NCBI GenBank assembly: GCA_017442645.1
Contig: JAFRZH010000038.1
Span: 1 to 26,098 of the forward strand
DNA from: a bacterium
Lineage (GTDB): Bacteria; Patescibacteria; JAEDAM01; Absconditabacterales; Absconditicoccaceae
DNA length: 26,098 nt
Reading direction: 5' to 3'
In this document: positions 1 to 8,599 of the stretch, in pieces
Layout of the letters: each line of letters starts with the position of its first letter
Numbering within the stretch: position 1 is the first letter of the stretch
Program-made: the position numbers and the translations under genes
Notes under the pieces: model-generated
Seen by the model: the letters and a program-made list of their open reading frames with translations, nothing else
Told to the model about the DNA's origin: nothing
Database searches by the model: none

Positions 1-2
1 GG

Positions 3-1022
3 TCGATTAATTTCGACGCTCAGTGGCAACAAAGATCCGATTACTGTGATGATAAAAAAACAAGAACAGAAACGATATCATGTACTATAGAAAACGGAGT
101 ATGAAGCAAAACAAGAACTTACACAACTCCATGTGAAAATCATGTATACGGAACTGAAACTTATTCTGATTGATCTTGTACGGTTTCTTCTTGTAATGCT
201 GGATATGAAAAAAGTTGAAATTCTTGTGTTAAATCTTCTAATTACTGTGATAGTGCAAAAACAAGAACTGAAACAATATCTTGTAGTATAACAAACGGAG
301 TATGAAGTAAGATAAGAACCTATACAACACCATGTAATAATCATGTATACGGAACAGAAACTTATTCTGATTGATCTTGTAGTTATACTTGTAATACAAA
401 TTATACACGAAATGGAAGTAGTTGTGTTGGTAAAACTTTGACTTGTGGATGAAGTGCACCATCATCAAATGTGGATAAATGAAGTTCTACTTATACTTAT
501 GCATGAAGTACAAAAGATTGGACATCTAAAGCCTCATGAACATTGTGAGCATGTGAATGGAGATGTAAAGATAATTACACTTACAAAGACGGAGAATGTA
601 AATCTACCTCAGCTAATATATCTTATAATTGTTCTCAAGCTGCAGGAAGATGATGACAATGTACTGATGCAAAGGTTAATGAATGTAAAAATTCATGTGC
701 TAAGGTTTATGATGATTGTTTTAATGGAGTAAATGCAACAGCTTGTAGTCAAGCGCAAACCGATTGTTATGATTGTTGTTTTATAAATACAAATACATGT
801 GAGTATACTTATACATTCAGCCACTGGGTGGAAAGTTCTACTATTACTATTCCCAATGCAACTTCCTGTCAACAATCTGCTTCAGGACAAAATTCGAATT
901 ATGAGAGAATAAGTACAAGTGGATGTTCACAAGAAGCATCTTGAAATTTTAATTGTTGATGTAATGGTACAACTCTAAAATGTGCGAACAAACGAAAATG
1001 TGAAAAGAAACTCAAATCATAA
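3..1022 (+). CDS. Cys-rich repeat protein, probably surface or secreted (5' end outside window)
   Basis: Open from the window edge to TAA at 1020-1022, 339 residues, with about 14 in-frame TGA codons read as Gly. I do not recognise a named family. The protein has roughly thirty cysteines and is rich in Thr, Ser, Asn and Gly, the look of a disulfide-stabilised extracellular repeat protein. The first part is a 67-residue tandem repeat (DNA period 201 bp, copies beginning at 42 and 243). Each unit carries YCD, KTRTETISC, NGVGSK, RTYTTPC, NHVYGTETYSDGSC and a final C-rich loop. The rest has no clear repeat but many paired Cys. The N-terminus, and any signal peptide, lies outside the window. A paralogue in opposite orientation is at 6406-7419. 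Extracellular location and function are inferred from composition only. Confidence 0.7.
42..443 (+). repeat. 201-bp tandem repeat inside the Cys-rich gene
   Basis: Two in-frame copies, 42-242 and 243 to about 443. They share long identical blocks, such as the DNA for NHVYGTETYSD and RTYTTPC, with scattered third-position changes. The second copy ends with the CSYTCNTNYTRNGS version of the C-terminal loop; the first ends with CTVSSCNAGYEKSGNSC. The paralogue at 6406-7419 has a single unit that starts like copy 1 and ends like copy 2. Confidence 0.8.
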
Positions 1023-1030
1023 TAACCAAA

Positions 1031-1139
1031 AATCTGACTCTCCATTACGAGTAAATCATAAAAAAAATCTGACTACCCTTCGTGGAGAGTCAGGAACTAC
1101 TTATCAATCAAAGACTGAGTGGATACTCGGTCTTTTTTT
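1031..1139 (+). terminator. Hairpin repeat followed by a rho-independent terminator
   Basis: The arms CTGACTCTCC (1034-1043) and GGAGAGTCAG (1084-1093) form a 10-bp stem of the hairpin repeat family; a second partial left arm lies at 1068-1075. Directly after it, AAGACTGAGT (1111-1120) and ACTCGGTCTT (1125-1134) form a stem with a 4-nt loop and one G-U pair, followed by a T-run. This is a classical intrinsic terminator for the Cys-rich gene ending at 1022. Confidence 0.8.
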
Positions 1140-1234
1140 GTAGTGAGAATACAAAGCCCTGATAAATTTTTAAACTTCATTTCCGAAATATAAAATCACT
1201 TGCAAACTATAAAAATATAATTATCATACATTTA

Positions 1235-1249
1235 CGGAATCAGATTCCG
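1235..1249. promoter_or_regulatory. Palindrome upstream of the DUF4143 ATPase gene
   Basis: CGGAAT-CAG-ATTCCG is a perfect 6-bp inverted repeat ending 14 bases before the ATG at 1264. Its place in the leader suggests an operator or autoregulatory site. A half-related TTCCGAAAT lies near 1181. The regulatory role is inferred. Confidence 0.4.
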
Positions 1250-1263
1250 GTTTTACAAATAAA

Positions 1264-2436
1264 ATGAATAATATGAGTTTTTATAGGCTATATTGAGATA
1301 AATTAAATCGTATAAAAAAGGGATTCCCGATTATTGGAATTGTTTGAGCAAGACAAGTTGGGAAAACTACCTTTTTAAAAGAACAATTCCCAGATTATCA
1401 ATATTTTAATCTTGAGACTCCGGAAACGTTAAGTTTTATCGAGCAAGATCCTTGAAGTTTTTTGAGAGAACATTCTCATGTAATTATCGATGAAATTCAA
1501 AGATGTCCTATACTCTTTTCGTATCTTTTGGAAATTGTAGATACAAGAAAAATCATGTCTGATTTTATTATTTCTTGATCTGAAAATTTAATTCTTTCGG
1601 AAAAGATTTCTCAGTCCTTGGCATGAAGAGTAGGATATATCACTATGGAAGCATTTTCTTTTGAAGAACTATCACAAAATCATACCTTATCTCCTGATCC
1701 GATTGAACAAATTTTTAAATGATTTATGCCTGTAATGTACGATAGGGTAATTTCTCCTATTGAGTATTATGAATCTTATATTGCCACCTATCTAGAAAGA
1801 GATGTCAGACAAATTAAAATGGTACAAAATCTTACTTTATTTCGTAAACTTCTTTCATTATTAGCAGGAAGAATTGGACAAGTTATAAATTATAGATCCT
1901 TATCAGATGATATAGGCGTGGATGAAAAAACAGTAAAAAGCTGGATTTCTATTTTGGAAGCAAGTTATTTGGTATTTCAATTACAACCTTACTATGAAAA
2001 TTTTGGGAAAAGATATATCAAATCACCTAAAATTTATTTTTCTGATACGGGGTTAGCCTGTCGTCTCTTATGAATAAGATCCGCAGAAGAATTAACGAAT
2101 CATTATATCGTTGGAAATTTATTTGAAAACATGATGATATCAGAAATAAAAAAACAAATCATTATCCATGGACAATGAGAGCAATTATTTTTTTATCGTG
2201 ATAGTACACAAAAAGAAATCGATCTTATTATTGAACAAGGAATCCAACAAGTTCCTATCGAAATAAAAAAGAATGGAACTTATTCCAATACTTATTCTCA
2301 AGGAATTAAATATCGAACTAATCTAAACATAAAACATAAAGATCAAAAGGGATATATTATTTATACTGGTAATACTATTAGTCTAGGAAATATAACACTT
2401 TCTAATCGAAGAGATTTTAATTATACTACCTTGTAA
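1264..2436 (+). CDS. AAA-type ATPase with DUF4143 and PD-(D/E)XK-like C-terminus
   Basis: 390 residues read with TGA as Gly; TGA falls inside the P-loop itself. The P-loop GARQVGKT is at residues 28-35, the Walker B-like stretch HVIIDEIQ around 72-79, and the sensor-like FIISGSENL near 99-107. The middle contains ATYLERDVRQI and a winged-helix-like DDIGVDEKTVKSWISILEASYLV, both typical of DUF4143 proteins, followed by KSPKIYFSDTGLACRLLG. The C-terminus has D320, E333 and K335 in a DLII...PIEIKK context, the pattern of the PD-(D/E)XK fold seen in this family. The length is usual for the family. These ATPases are common in accessory regions, and their cellular role is not settled. The start at 1264 was chosen over 1273 as the first ATG after the upstream palindrome. 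A remnant of another member of the family lies at 21902-22138. Confidence 0.92.
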
Positions 2437-2481
2437 CTCATAAATTGGATAAATATCCATTTATCAATAACTGCATTACCT

Positions 2482-2533
2482 AAAAATCTGACTCTCTCTT
2501 TACGAGTAAATCGTGAATGAGGTCAGATTTTTT
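2482..2533. terminator. Bidirectional hairpin between convergent genes
   Basis: The arms AAAAATCTGAC (2482-2492) and GTCAGATTTTT (2522-2532) pair perfectly. The hairpin lies between the end of the ATPase gene (2436, plus strand) and the end of the YebC-like gene (2545, minus strand), with T-runs on either strand. It is a member of the window-wide hairpin repeat family. Confidence 0.8.
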
Positions 2534-2544
2534 CTTTTTTATTA

Positions 2545-3297
2545 TTATTCTTCTACATTGTGATAAACATGATCGACATCATCATCTTCTTGAAGAGTAT
2601 CCAGAATTCTATTGAATTTTTCTAAATCTTCTCCTTCAAGTTTAACGGTATTGTCTGCAAAATAGTGAAGGTCTGCTTCAGCGATATGATATCCAAGTTC
2701 AACAATTGCTTTTCTAACATTAATGAAATCGTTTTTTTCTGTATATACTTCAGCAACTCCGTCTTCGATAGAAATATCACTGATAGGAAGTTCCATCATA
2801 TCCATTTCTACTTTCTCAGCATCGAAAGGTTCTACTCTTTCCATATCTCTTCCTTTATCTTGATATTTGATAGCAAGTCCATCAATTACGATCAATCCCT
2901 TTTCTTGAAATTGCCAAGCAACAGATCCGATTTCTGCCATTGCTCCTCCTGTTTTGGTAAGGATTGTTCTTACACTTGAACTAGTTCTATTGGTATTGGA
3001 AGTAATCGTTTTGATAAGGAATGCAGAACCATTAGGTCCGTATCCTTCGTATGTAACTTCTTCCATTTTTTCTCCTTCGAGTTGTCCAGAACCTTTCAAA
3101 ATAGCTCTTTCGATAACATCTTTTGGTAATCCATTTTGTCTTGCTTTTTCGAGCATCATTTCCAAATTTGGATTAAGTTTTGGATCTGGTCCTGCTTTTG
3201 CAGCGATTTGAATTTTTTTTCCGATAATACTGTAAATCCTTGATTTAGCAGCGTCTCCACTTGCTTTTCTAGCAGCAATACTGTGTCGTCTTCCCAT
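2545..3297 (-). CDS. YebC/PmpR family protein (TACO1-like)
   Basis: 250 residues. The N-terminus MGRRHSIAARKASGDAAKSR corresponds to the family's usual start (MAGHSKW...KaakDakRgk). It is followed by KKIQIAAKAGPDPKLNPNL, LEKARQNGLPKDVIERAI, YEGYGPNGSAFLI, TITSNTNRT and GGAMAEIGSVAWQFQEKG, a full set of YebC signatures. Family members have been described both as DNA-binding regulators and, more recently, as factors that relieve ribosome stalling on proline-rich nascent chains. I infer one of these roles without being able to choose. No TGA codon is used for its roughly 20 glycines, unlike most neighbours, which fits a conserved, well-expressed housekeeping gene. The start is placed at the MGRRHS methionine; an in-frame ATG three codons upstream (3306) is equally possible. 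There is no clear Shine-Dalgarno sequence. Confidence 0.93.
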   Translation of the reverse strand: MGRRHSIAARKASGDAAKSRIYSIIGKKIQIAAKAGPDPKLNPNLEMMLEKARQNGLPKDVIERAILKGSGQLEGEKMEEVTYEGYGPNGSAFLIKTITSNTNRTSSSVRTILTKTGGAMAEIGSVAWQFQEKGLIVIDGLAIKYQDKGRDMERVEPFDAEKVEMDMMELPISDISIEDGVAEVYTEKNDFINVRKAIVELGYHIAEADLHYFADNTVKLEGEDLEKFNRILDTLQEDDDVDHVYHNVEE

Positions 3298-3534
3298 GGG
3301 AATCATGTTTATAAGAATAAAAAAACGAAATGAATATATTCTTTTTTGGTCCAATATCAATAAAAAAGAGAAAAAATCTGACTCTCCGTCACGAATCAAT
3401 GAAAAATAAAATTTCTTTCTGGAAGCATTTTTCCCCCTTTTTAAGGGGAGATGTCCGCAGGACAGAGATTTTTTTTTGAAGATGTTTCGCTTCGCTCAAC
3501 ATGACGGTATATAAAAGGATCCCCATCGTCCCTA
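3298..3534. repeat. Intergenic stretch made of repeat fragments
   Basis: This spacer between the DUF2207 gene and the YebC-like gene holds three repeat pieces. One is a half copy of the hairpin family near 3371-3395, with the sequence ATCTGACTCTCCGTCACGA. The second is a CCCCTTTTTAAGGGG palindrome with a following GTCCGCAGGAC stem (3432-3466). The third is one copy of the CATGTTGAGC...GAAACATCTTC repeat in reverse orientation (3477-3507). I see no gene. Confidence 0.65.
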
Positions 3535-5328
3535 TTACCAACTACTTCCTCCTCCTCAGCCTCATCAACCTCCACCTGAGAATCCTCCACCAAACGAAGA
3601 TCCACTGCTAAATCCACCACTTGAAGAATAACTCGCAGATGAAACATAGGATCCTGCTTTTACATTATAACTCGTCAAAAGAGAAGAAATATCAGTCATA
3701 TGATAGAAAATATCTCCATTTTCAACTGTGGATTCTGGAAGTAAAGGAGTTACTTTTTTGATAAAATCTGTCTCTAAACCAAAAGCCGCTGCGAAAGGCA
3801 AAGTTTTCTCGAAAAAGAGCGGATCTTCTGCCAAGAGGGTTTTCAATTTTTGCTCATCGACTTGTTTGATAAAAAGTTTATACCCCTTACAAAGAGTAGA
3901 AAGCTCTTTTCCCTTTTTGGTTCTAGTTTCTTTCTTATAGGTACGAAATTGGGACAAAATTCCGATCAAAATTCCAAAAAAAATAGTTCGAATCTGATCA
4001 TAAAGAGGGAAGAAAAAAAATTCTTGAAGATAATCTACTCGTAAAGGGCAAAAAATCAAGGTTCAAAAGAAAAAGCTTAGCACCAAAGTAATATTCTCTT
4101 CCTTAAACGCTTTAGATGCTCCGAAATTGGAATATCGCTTTTTTTTATTCAAATCTTTTTCAAGGTCTTCCATCAAGGTTGCATACGTTCTTCCCAAACT
4201 CGCAGAAACATGAGAAAAATCAAAAATATTTCCTTCTTCAAACAAATCATCAAAAAAGTTTCTTTCATATTTTTCTTCGGTTTTGGGCATATCGGCTATT
4301 TTTTCCAAACTATATTGATATTTTTCCCCATTTTTCAGAGGTTCTGCTTTCAGTTTGACATATTTCTTTCTGATCCAATCATAAAACAGTGCAGAAATCA
4401 TTTTCGGCTCAATTTGATACTCAGAAAGGACTCCTGCCTCTAATGCAGAGATTTCTGCAGGTAAAGAAAATTCCGTTTTGATAATCTCATCGTTTTTGAC
4501 TCTCTCTTTAAAACGACCTTGCATCAGTCGGATAAAGAGTAAGAGGAAGAAGATCCAAGGTCAAATTGCTAAAACAGATCCCCAATTTCGTTTATCCGTA
4601 TAAAACCACAAATCATCTCCATTTACCAGCAAAGTTGCTTGTCTTTCATGATCCAAAGTAAAATAATCCACAGGGAACCTCACAGAAATCGTGATTCCCT
4701 GATAGGCTTGGAGTGGCTCGTTGTAAGTCACTCTGATTTCTTTTCTTTTTCGAGTAATCGTACCAGGGAAATCCTCAATATTTTCATATACTTGATCCCC
4801 TACCGCGATGAGAAAATCTTCCTTGGATAAGTTCGGATAACTTTTGGGTAATGTAAAGGTGAAACTGCTCTTTTGGATCGAAGTATCTCGCTCAGGAGGA
4901 ATCACGTTCCGATAAAGCTCCGTATACCCCATTCCAGAGAAATTTCTAATCAAACCATAGGTCTGATAAGTTATATCATATTTTTTCGGACCATAAAGCA
5001 ACACGTCTGCATCTCCAATCTGAACGGAAATCTCAGAAGTATCATTGGAGTTTATGTAGTTATCCTTTTTAACCTCGATTTCATCGACAAAAATTCTAAA
5101 CTTCTCGCCTTGCACCGTGTAATTTTTAGGGATTTTTCTGATAATTCCGTGTTTTCCATCGGGTTCATCACTAAAATCCGCATCGATTTTCTCCTCCACT
5201 TCCATGGTTCCATCTTCTAAAATCTCCGCATTGACTTGATAATTTTTAAAAAAATAAGAAAAAGTCTGACTGACCAAGAAAGCACCTCCAAAAACGATGA
5301 AAAGAATCAGATTTTTTATTTTTTTCAT
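3535..5328 (-). CDS. DUF2207 family membrane protein
   Basis: 597 residues. It begins MKKIKNLILFIVFGGAFLVSQTFSYFF, a signal peptide or membrane anchor. The extracytoplasmic DUF2207 domain follows (residues 30-240), with NAEILEDGTMEVEEKIDADF and KHGIIRKIP, matching the family's V...dGsm.V.E.i..dF....GI.R.IP pattern. A membrane segment lies at about 250-272 (VLAIGPWIFFLLLFIRL), and two more at roughly 413-430 and 446-461. The C-terminus is GGFSSGSSFGGGFSGGG followed by a run of Gly and a final SSW, the hallmark tail of DUF2207 proteins; two adjacent codons of that run are TGA. The function of the family is unknown. The start at 5328 is chosen because it gives a proper hydrophobic N-terminus; the open frame extends further upstream only as low-quality sequence. 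Confidence 0.92.
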
Positions 5329-5651
5329 AAAATGATGATAAGGATAAATTGCATTTAGTATAGGGAAATGAGAAAAGATTTCAATGAAAGGGAAAAAATT
5401 TGGGAATATTTTTAAAAAAAGAAAAAATCCCACTTTCTCATAAAGCGAAATTCTGCTGTGGCGATCTCCCTCCGTATCGTTGTGGAAGTGATTTATTGAT
5501 ACATTTAGCACTAAAATAAAAAAGTCTGACTCTCCGTTCAAGAATCAACACACAACCGAAGAATCAGATTTTTTCTCTTACTTTTTAAGGTTGTTTTTAG
5601 GTAAGAAAATAATATCATTTTATAAAAAGTTTTATTCTTTCCCAACTAATG
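5329..5651. other. Divergent intergenic region with one hairpin repeat
   Basis: 323 bases between the minus-strand DUF2207 gene and the plus-strand response regulator. It must hold both promoters, but I cannot pick them with confidence. It contains a hairpin-family copy with arms near 5518-5536 (GTCTGACTCTCCG) and 5557-5574 (CGAAGAATCAGATTT), and a decayed repeat around 5450-5480. Unlike the other full copies, this hairpin lies upstream of both flanking genes, so it is not their terminator. Confidence 0.55.
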
Positions 5652-6317
5652 ATGTCTAAAATCTTACTTATAGAAGACAATGAGCAAATTGCAGAGAATA
5701 TTAAAACCTATCTAGAACTTGAAAATGAATTTGAAGTTGTCTCTTGTAATGAGGGAGAAAAGGGACTCTCTCTTGCTAAAAATAATGACTACGATGCTAT
5801 TTTACTTGATTTAATGCTTCCTTGAATCGATGGGAAAACGATTTGCAGGAAATTAAGGAATGAAAAAAATACTCCTGTTATTATTATTACTGCAAAATCT
5901 CAACTTGAAGATAAATTGGATCTTTTTGAAGTTTGAGCAGATGATTACCTTATAAAACCTTTTGATCTTGAGGAACTTTTTGCAAGGTTAAAAGCTGTTC
6001 TTCGTAGAGGAGTTATTGATCAATTATTCACCTTTCAAAATATTGAAATCAATTTCCCTAAGAAAAGTGTTTTAAAAGCAGGGAAGGAAATTCATCTTAC
6101 CTTGAAAGAATTTCAGATCCTTGAATTTTTGGTACAGAATAAAGGAGTGACGATATCAAGAACTGATTTAATTACCCATTTACGGTGAGAAGAAAGTATT
6201 CGAGATTCTGATGAAAAACTTGATGTCTATATTTGTAACATTCGTAAGAAATTAGATAAAAATCTGATCGAAACAGTGAAAGGTTTTTGATATCGTCTGG
6301 GAGGAGATGAAGATTAA
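5652..6317 (+). CDS. OmpR/PhoB-type response regulator
   Basis: 221 residues. The receiver domain (1-120) has the acidic pair E8/D9 in LLIEDN, the phospho-acceptor D53 in ILLDLMLPG, T80 in IIITAKS and K102 in YLIKPFD. The C-terminal winged-helix domain (about 125-221) has KEIHLTLKEFQILEFLVQN, ISRTDLITHLRG and the closing LDVYICNIRKKLD...IETVKGFGYRL that define the OmpR class. Glycines in ML-P-G-IDG, EVGADDY and KGFGYRL are TGA codons. It should activate or repress genes after phosphorylation by a sensor kinase, but no histidine kinase is adjacent, so its partner and targets are unknown. The start may instead be the ATG one codon upstream (5649). Confidence 0.95.
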
Positions 6318-6347
6318 TGATAAATTGCAAAGTTATTAAAAGAAAGA

Positions 6348-6400
6348 AAAAGTCTGACTCTTCGTTTTTGATTCGTTTCGTGACGGAGAGTCAGACTTTA
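6348..6400. terminator. Bidirectional hairpin between convergent genes
   Basis: The arms AGTCTGACTCTTCG (6351-6364) and CGGAGAGTCAGACT (6384-6397) pair over 14 positions with one G-U wobble. The hairpin sits between the response regulator (ends 6317) and the minus-strand Cys-rich gene (ends 6406). It is flanked by A-runs on the left and T-rich sequence on the right. Confidence 0.8.
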
Positions 6401-6405
6401 GTATA

Positions 6406-7419
6406 TTATGAACATGAACATACGAAGATATTATATGTATAGCCTACAGTTCATACTCAATTACATTGATTTTGAGTTGATAAAATAACCATCCTAGCAT
6501 TATAACCAACAGAACAATTTGTTCAAGCTGGAGATGAAGTTACTTCCGTATAACCTGGTTTAACTCAACATGTCGTCTCTGTTCTTAAGTATTTCCATTC
6601 ATAAGTGGTACAATTACTTGAACTTGTAGAACCTCCAGATGTACTTGTAGAACCTCCAGATGTACACTCACTTCATCGATCTGCACTACATACTTGTTTT
6701 CATGATTTTTCACAGTTATAAGTAGAAGTAGTGGCTCAAGCAAATGAAGCTCATGATGGACATTTATAACATCAATAATTTGTTCACATACTGTACGAAG
6801 TATATCAACTTGGACAACTACAAGTTTTTGTACATGTCGAAGTATTTGTGGATAATGTTCCTCATATACAACTAGTAGCTCATGAGTAAGAAGAACAAGT
6901 AGGCGTTGGAGTTACAGCTGTACCAGTACAATAGAAACTACATGTTGCTGTATTAACTCATCCATGCATTCAAGTTGGACAAGAACCATTGATATTAGGG
7001 CAGGTGTATCAGCATTCATCTGTATTATATGACCAGTCCTTTGATGATGGAGTCCATGAACTTCCATTTCGAGTTTGCGTAAATTTCCCGTGTCATGATT
7101 TTGCTGTTCCATTATTTGGTATAGTTCATCCACAATCTACACTTTTTGTATCAGCTACACATTGACTTCCATTTCGTGTATAATTTGTATTACAAGTATA
7201 ACTACAAGATCAATCAGAATAGGTTTCTGTTCCGTATACATGATTTTCACATGGAGTTGTGTAAGTTCTTGTTTTGCTTCATACTCCGTTTGCTATAGTA
7301 CAAGATATTGTTTCTGTTCTTGTTTTTTTATCATCACAGTAATCGGATCTTTGTTCCCATTGAGCGTCGAAATTAATCGACCCATTATTTTGTACAATTC
7401 CTCATGAAGAAAGGATCAT
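6406..7419 (-). CDS. Cys-rich repeat protein, inverted paralogue of the gene at 3-1022
   Basis: 337 residues with many in-frame TGA codons. From the first in-frame ATG it reads MILSSGGIVQNNGSINFDAQW, then one 67-residue unit (YCDDKKTRTETISC...NHVYGTETYSDGSCSYTCNTNYTRNGS) nearly identical to the units of the plus-strand gene at 3-1022. The rest is different and also Cys-rich, with CPSGYTSY, CPSGASFAG and a duplicated TSGGSTS linker, ending ...NIFVCSCS. No signal peptide or membrane segment precedes the repeat, which is odd for a protein with this composition. Upstream of 7419 the frame dissolves into AT-rich sequence. It may therefore be a 5'-truncated or silent copy rather than a complete gene. 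The function is unknown; a surface location is inferred from composition. Confidence 0.65.
7195..7383 (-). repeat. Inverted copy of window positions 1 to about 190
   Basis: Read on the minus strand from 7383, the sequence matches the plus strand from position 1 at roughly 95% over about 185 bases. Differences are scattered single bases. The match starts at the very edge of the window, so the true repeat may be longer on the left. Confidence 0.85.
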
Positions 7420-7502
7420 AGAAATCTTATAATTTTTATAAATATACTTAAAACTTAGGAAATAAATTAGTATATATTTATTTATAGATATAGGGGGAAC
7501 GT

Positions 7503-7946
7503 TTAATTTTTTGTTATGATTTGTTCGTAAATTGAGAGTCAGATTTTTCTTCTTTTTTTAAATACTGTCAAAAGAAAAGTCTTCTGGTATCAGTCATTCT
7601 TTTGAAGTACAGAAAAATATTCTGCTGTTAGACTTCATACTGTTTTTGCAGTTTTTAAGTAGCTTTTTATGCTGACATTTCTGAGAAAAGGTGCTTTTAT
7701 TTTTTGAGCATTAATAAGGTTCTTTTTTAATGCTTCTTTTCTTTCTTTTTGAAAAGCTTCTCTTCTCTGTTGTTCTTCTTGACGAACCTGTTCGAGATAT
7801 GCTCTATCGGATTCTTCTATTCTTTCGCTGAATTCTTTAAATTCTTGTTCTAAACGTCTTCAAAATTCTTCTGTTATTCTTTCTTGTTGTTTTCTTTGTT
7901 GCTTGAGTTGTTTGTCGAGGTAAGATTTTAATTCTTCATTAGTCAT
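7503..7946 (-). CDS. Small charged coiled-coil protein
   Basis: 147 residues, no recognised family. It begins MTNEELKSYLDKQLKQQRKQQERITEEFGRRLEQEFKEF, and residues 1-80 are almost entirely Glu, Lys, Gln and Arg in a heptad-like pattern, so a long coiled coil is expected. The second half has KAPFLRNVSIKSYLKTAKTVGSLTAEYFSVLQKNDGYQKTF. The last 18 residues or so, from RRKIGLSIYEQ onward, are encoded by a half copy of the hairpin repeat (7530-7550), so the original stop was probably lost and replaced by repeat DNA. Four glycines are TGA. A cytoplasmic structural or scaffold role is possible but unsupported. Confidence 0.72.
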
Positions 7947-8599
7947 AGGCTTTGATGAGTGTTTAAAAATTCAGAAACATCATATATATACCTTAAAGTC
8001 AAGAAAAATTTTACATTTTTCACTCAAAATATCTCCATAAAAATCCATAGATTTTTTATCAGAAAACCCTATAAAAAATAAGTCATCTAAAAATTAAATC
8101 ATTTTTTAAGATTATTTTTAGGTGGAAGATTATGATGACTGCGTTGTATGATAAAAAACTTTGATCATACGCTCATGTGAAGAAGGAGAAAATACCGTCT
8201 ATCGCTTAAGATCCTTCGTTTTACTCAGGATGATACTAATCCGTCATGTTGAGCAGAACGAAACATCTTAAAACTCTTCGGTTTTGCCTCGAAGTAATGA
8301 ATCGTACTTTTGTCCTCCTTTGTGAAAGGAGGTGGCTCGTAGAGCCGGAGGATTTATTTGTAAAAGGAAATAAAATCCCCCTGTCCTTCGGACATCCCCC
8401 TTTAAAAAAGGGGGAAACAGATACCTTGTCATGTTGAGCAGAGCGAAACATCTTATGATGTATTAAGATTCTTCGTTACACTCAGAATGACGTAAATTTG
8501 TCATGTTGAGCAATAGCGAAATATCTTCAGATTCTTCGTTGCACTCAGAATGACGAATTAATCTCTAACTCTGACTTTTATTTTACTTCCTATAAAAAA
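7947..8599. repeat. Repeat-filled intergenic region
   Basis: 653 bases without a convincing gene. 7947-8130 is plain AT-rich sequence and should hold the promoter of the coiled-coil gene. From 8208 to 8560 three copies of a compound repeat follow each other: (AAGATYCTTCGTTNNACTCAG + GATGAC) and (GTCATGTTGAGC + GAAACATCTT), at 8208-8270, 8428-8492 and 8497-8555. Between them lie CTCCTTTGTGAAAGGAG (8313-8329) and CCCCTGTCCTTCGGACA with a CCCCCTTT...AAAGGGGG stem (8378-8415). A half copy of the hairpin family (CTCTAACTCTGACTTTT) lies just before the HlyD-type gene. Confidence 0.75.

Noticed and set aside
78..468. Minus-strand open frames across the Cys-rich gene
   Set aside because: They are antisense shadows; the plus strand carries the Cys-rich tandem repeat in frame with a paralogue at 6406-7419.
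1200..1221. TTGCAA and TATAAT before the DUF4143 ATPase as a promoter
   Set aside because: The spacing between the two boxes is only 10 bases, too short for a standard sigma-70-type promoter.
1726..2073. Short open frame ending at a TGA inside the ATPase gene, as if the gene were a fragment
   Set aside because: The TGA codons on both sides stand at conserved glycines, and the frame is continuous from 1264 to 2436 under code 25.
3565..5541. Three consecutive minus-strand frames that look like separate genes or a frameshifted gene
   Set aside because: All are in one frame, separated only by TGA; together they give one complete DUF2207 protein with the expected tail.
8132..8209. Possible 25-residue gene beginning MMTALYDKKLGSYAH
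   Set aside because: It is short, has no recognisable similarity, and ends inside a repeat; its coding status cannot be supported.
8208..8560. Repeated units as a CRISPR array
   Set aside because: Units are compound, variable in length and sequence, and lack regular spacers; no cas genes are present.
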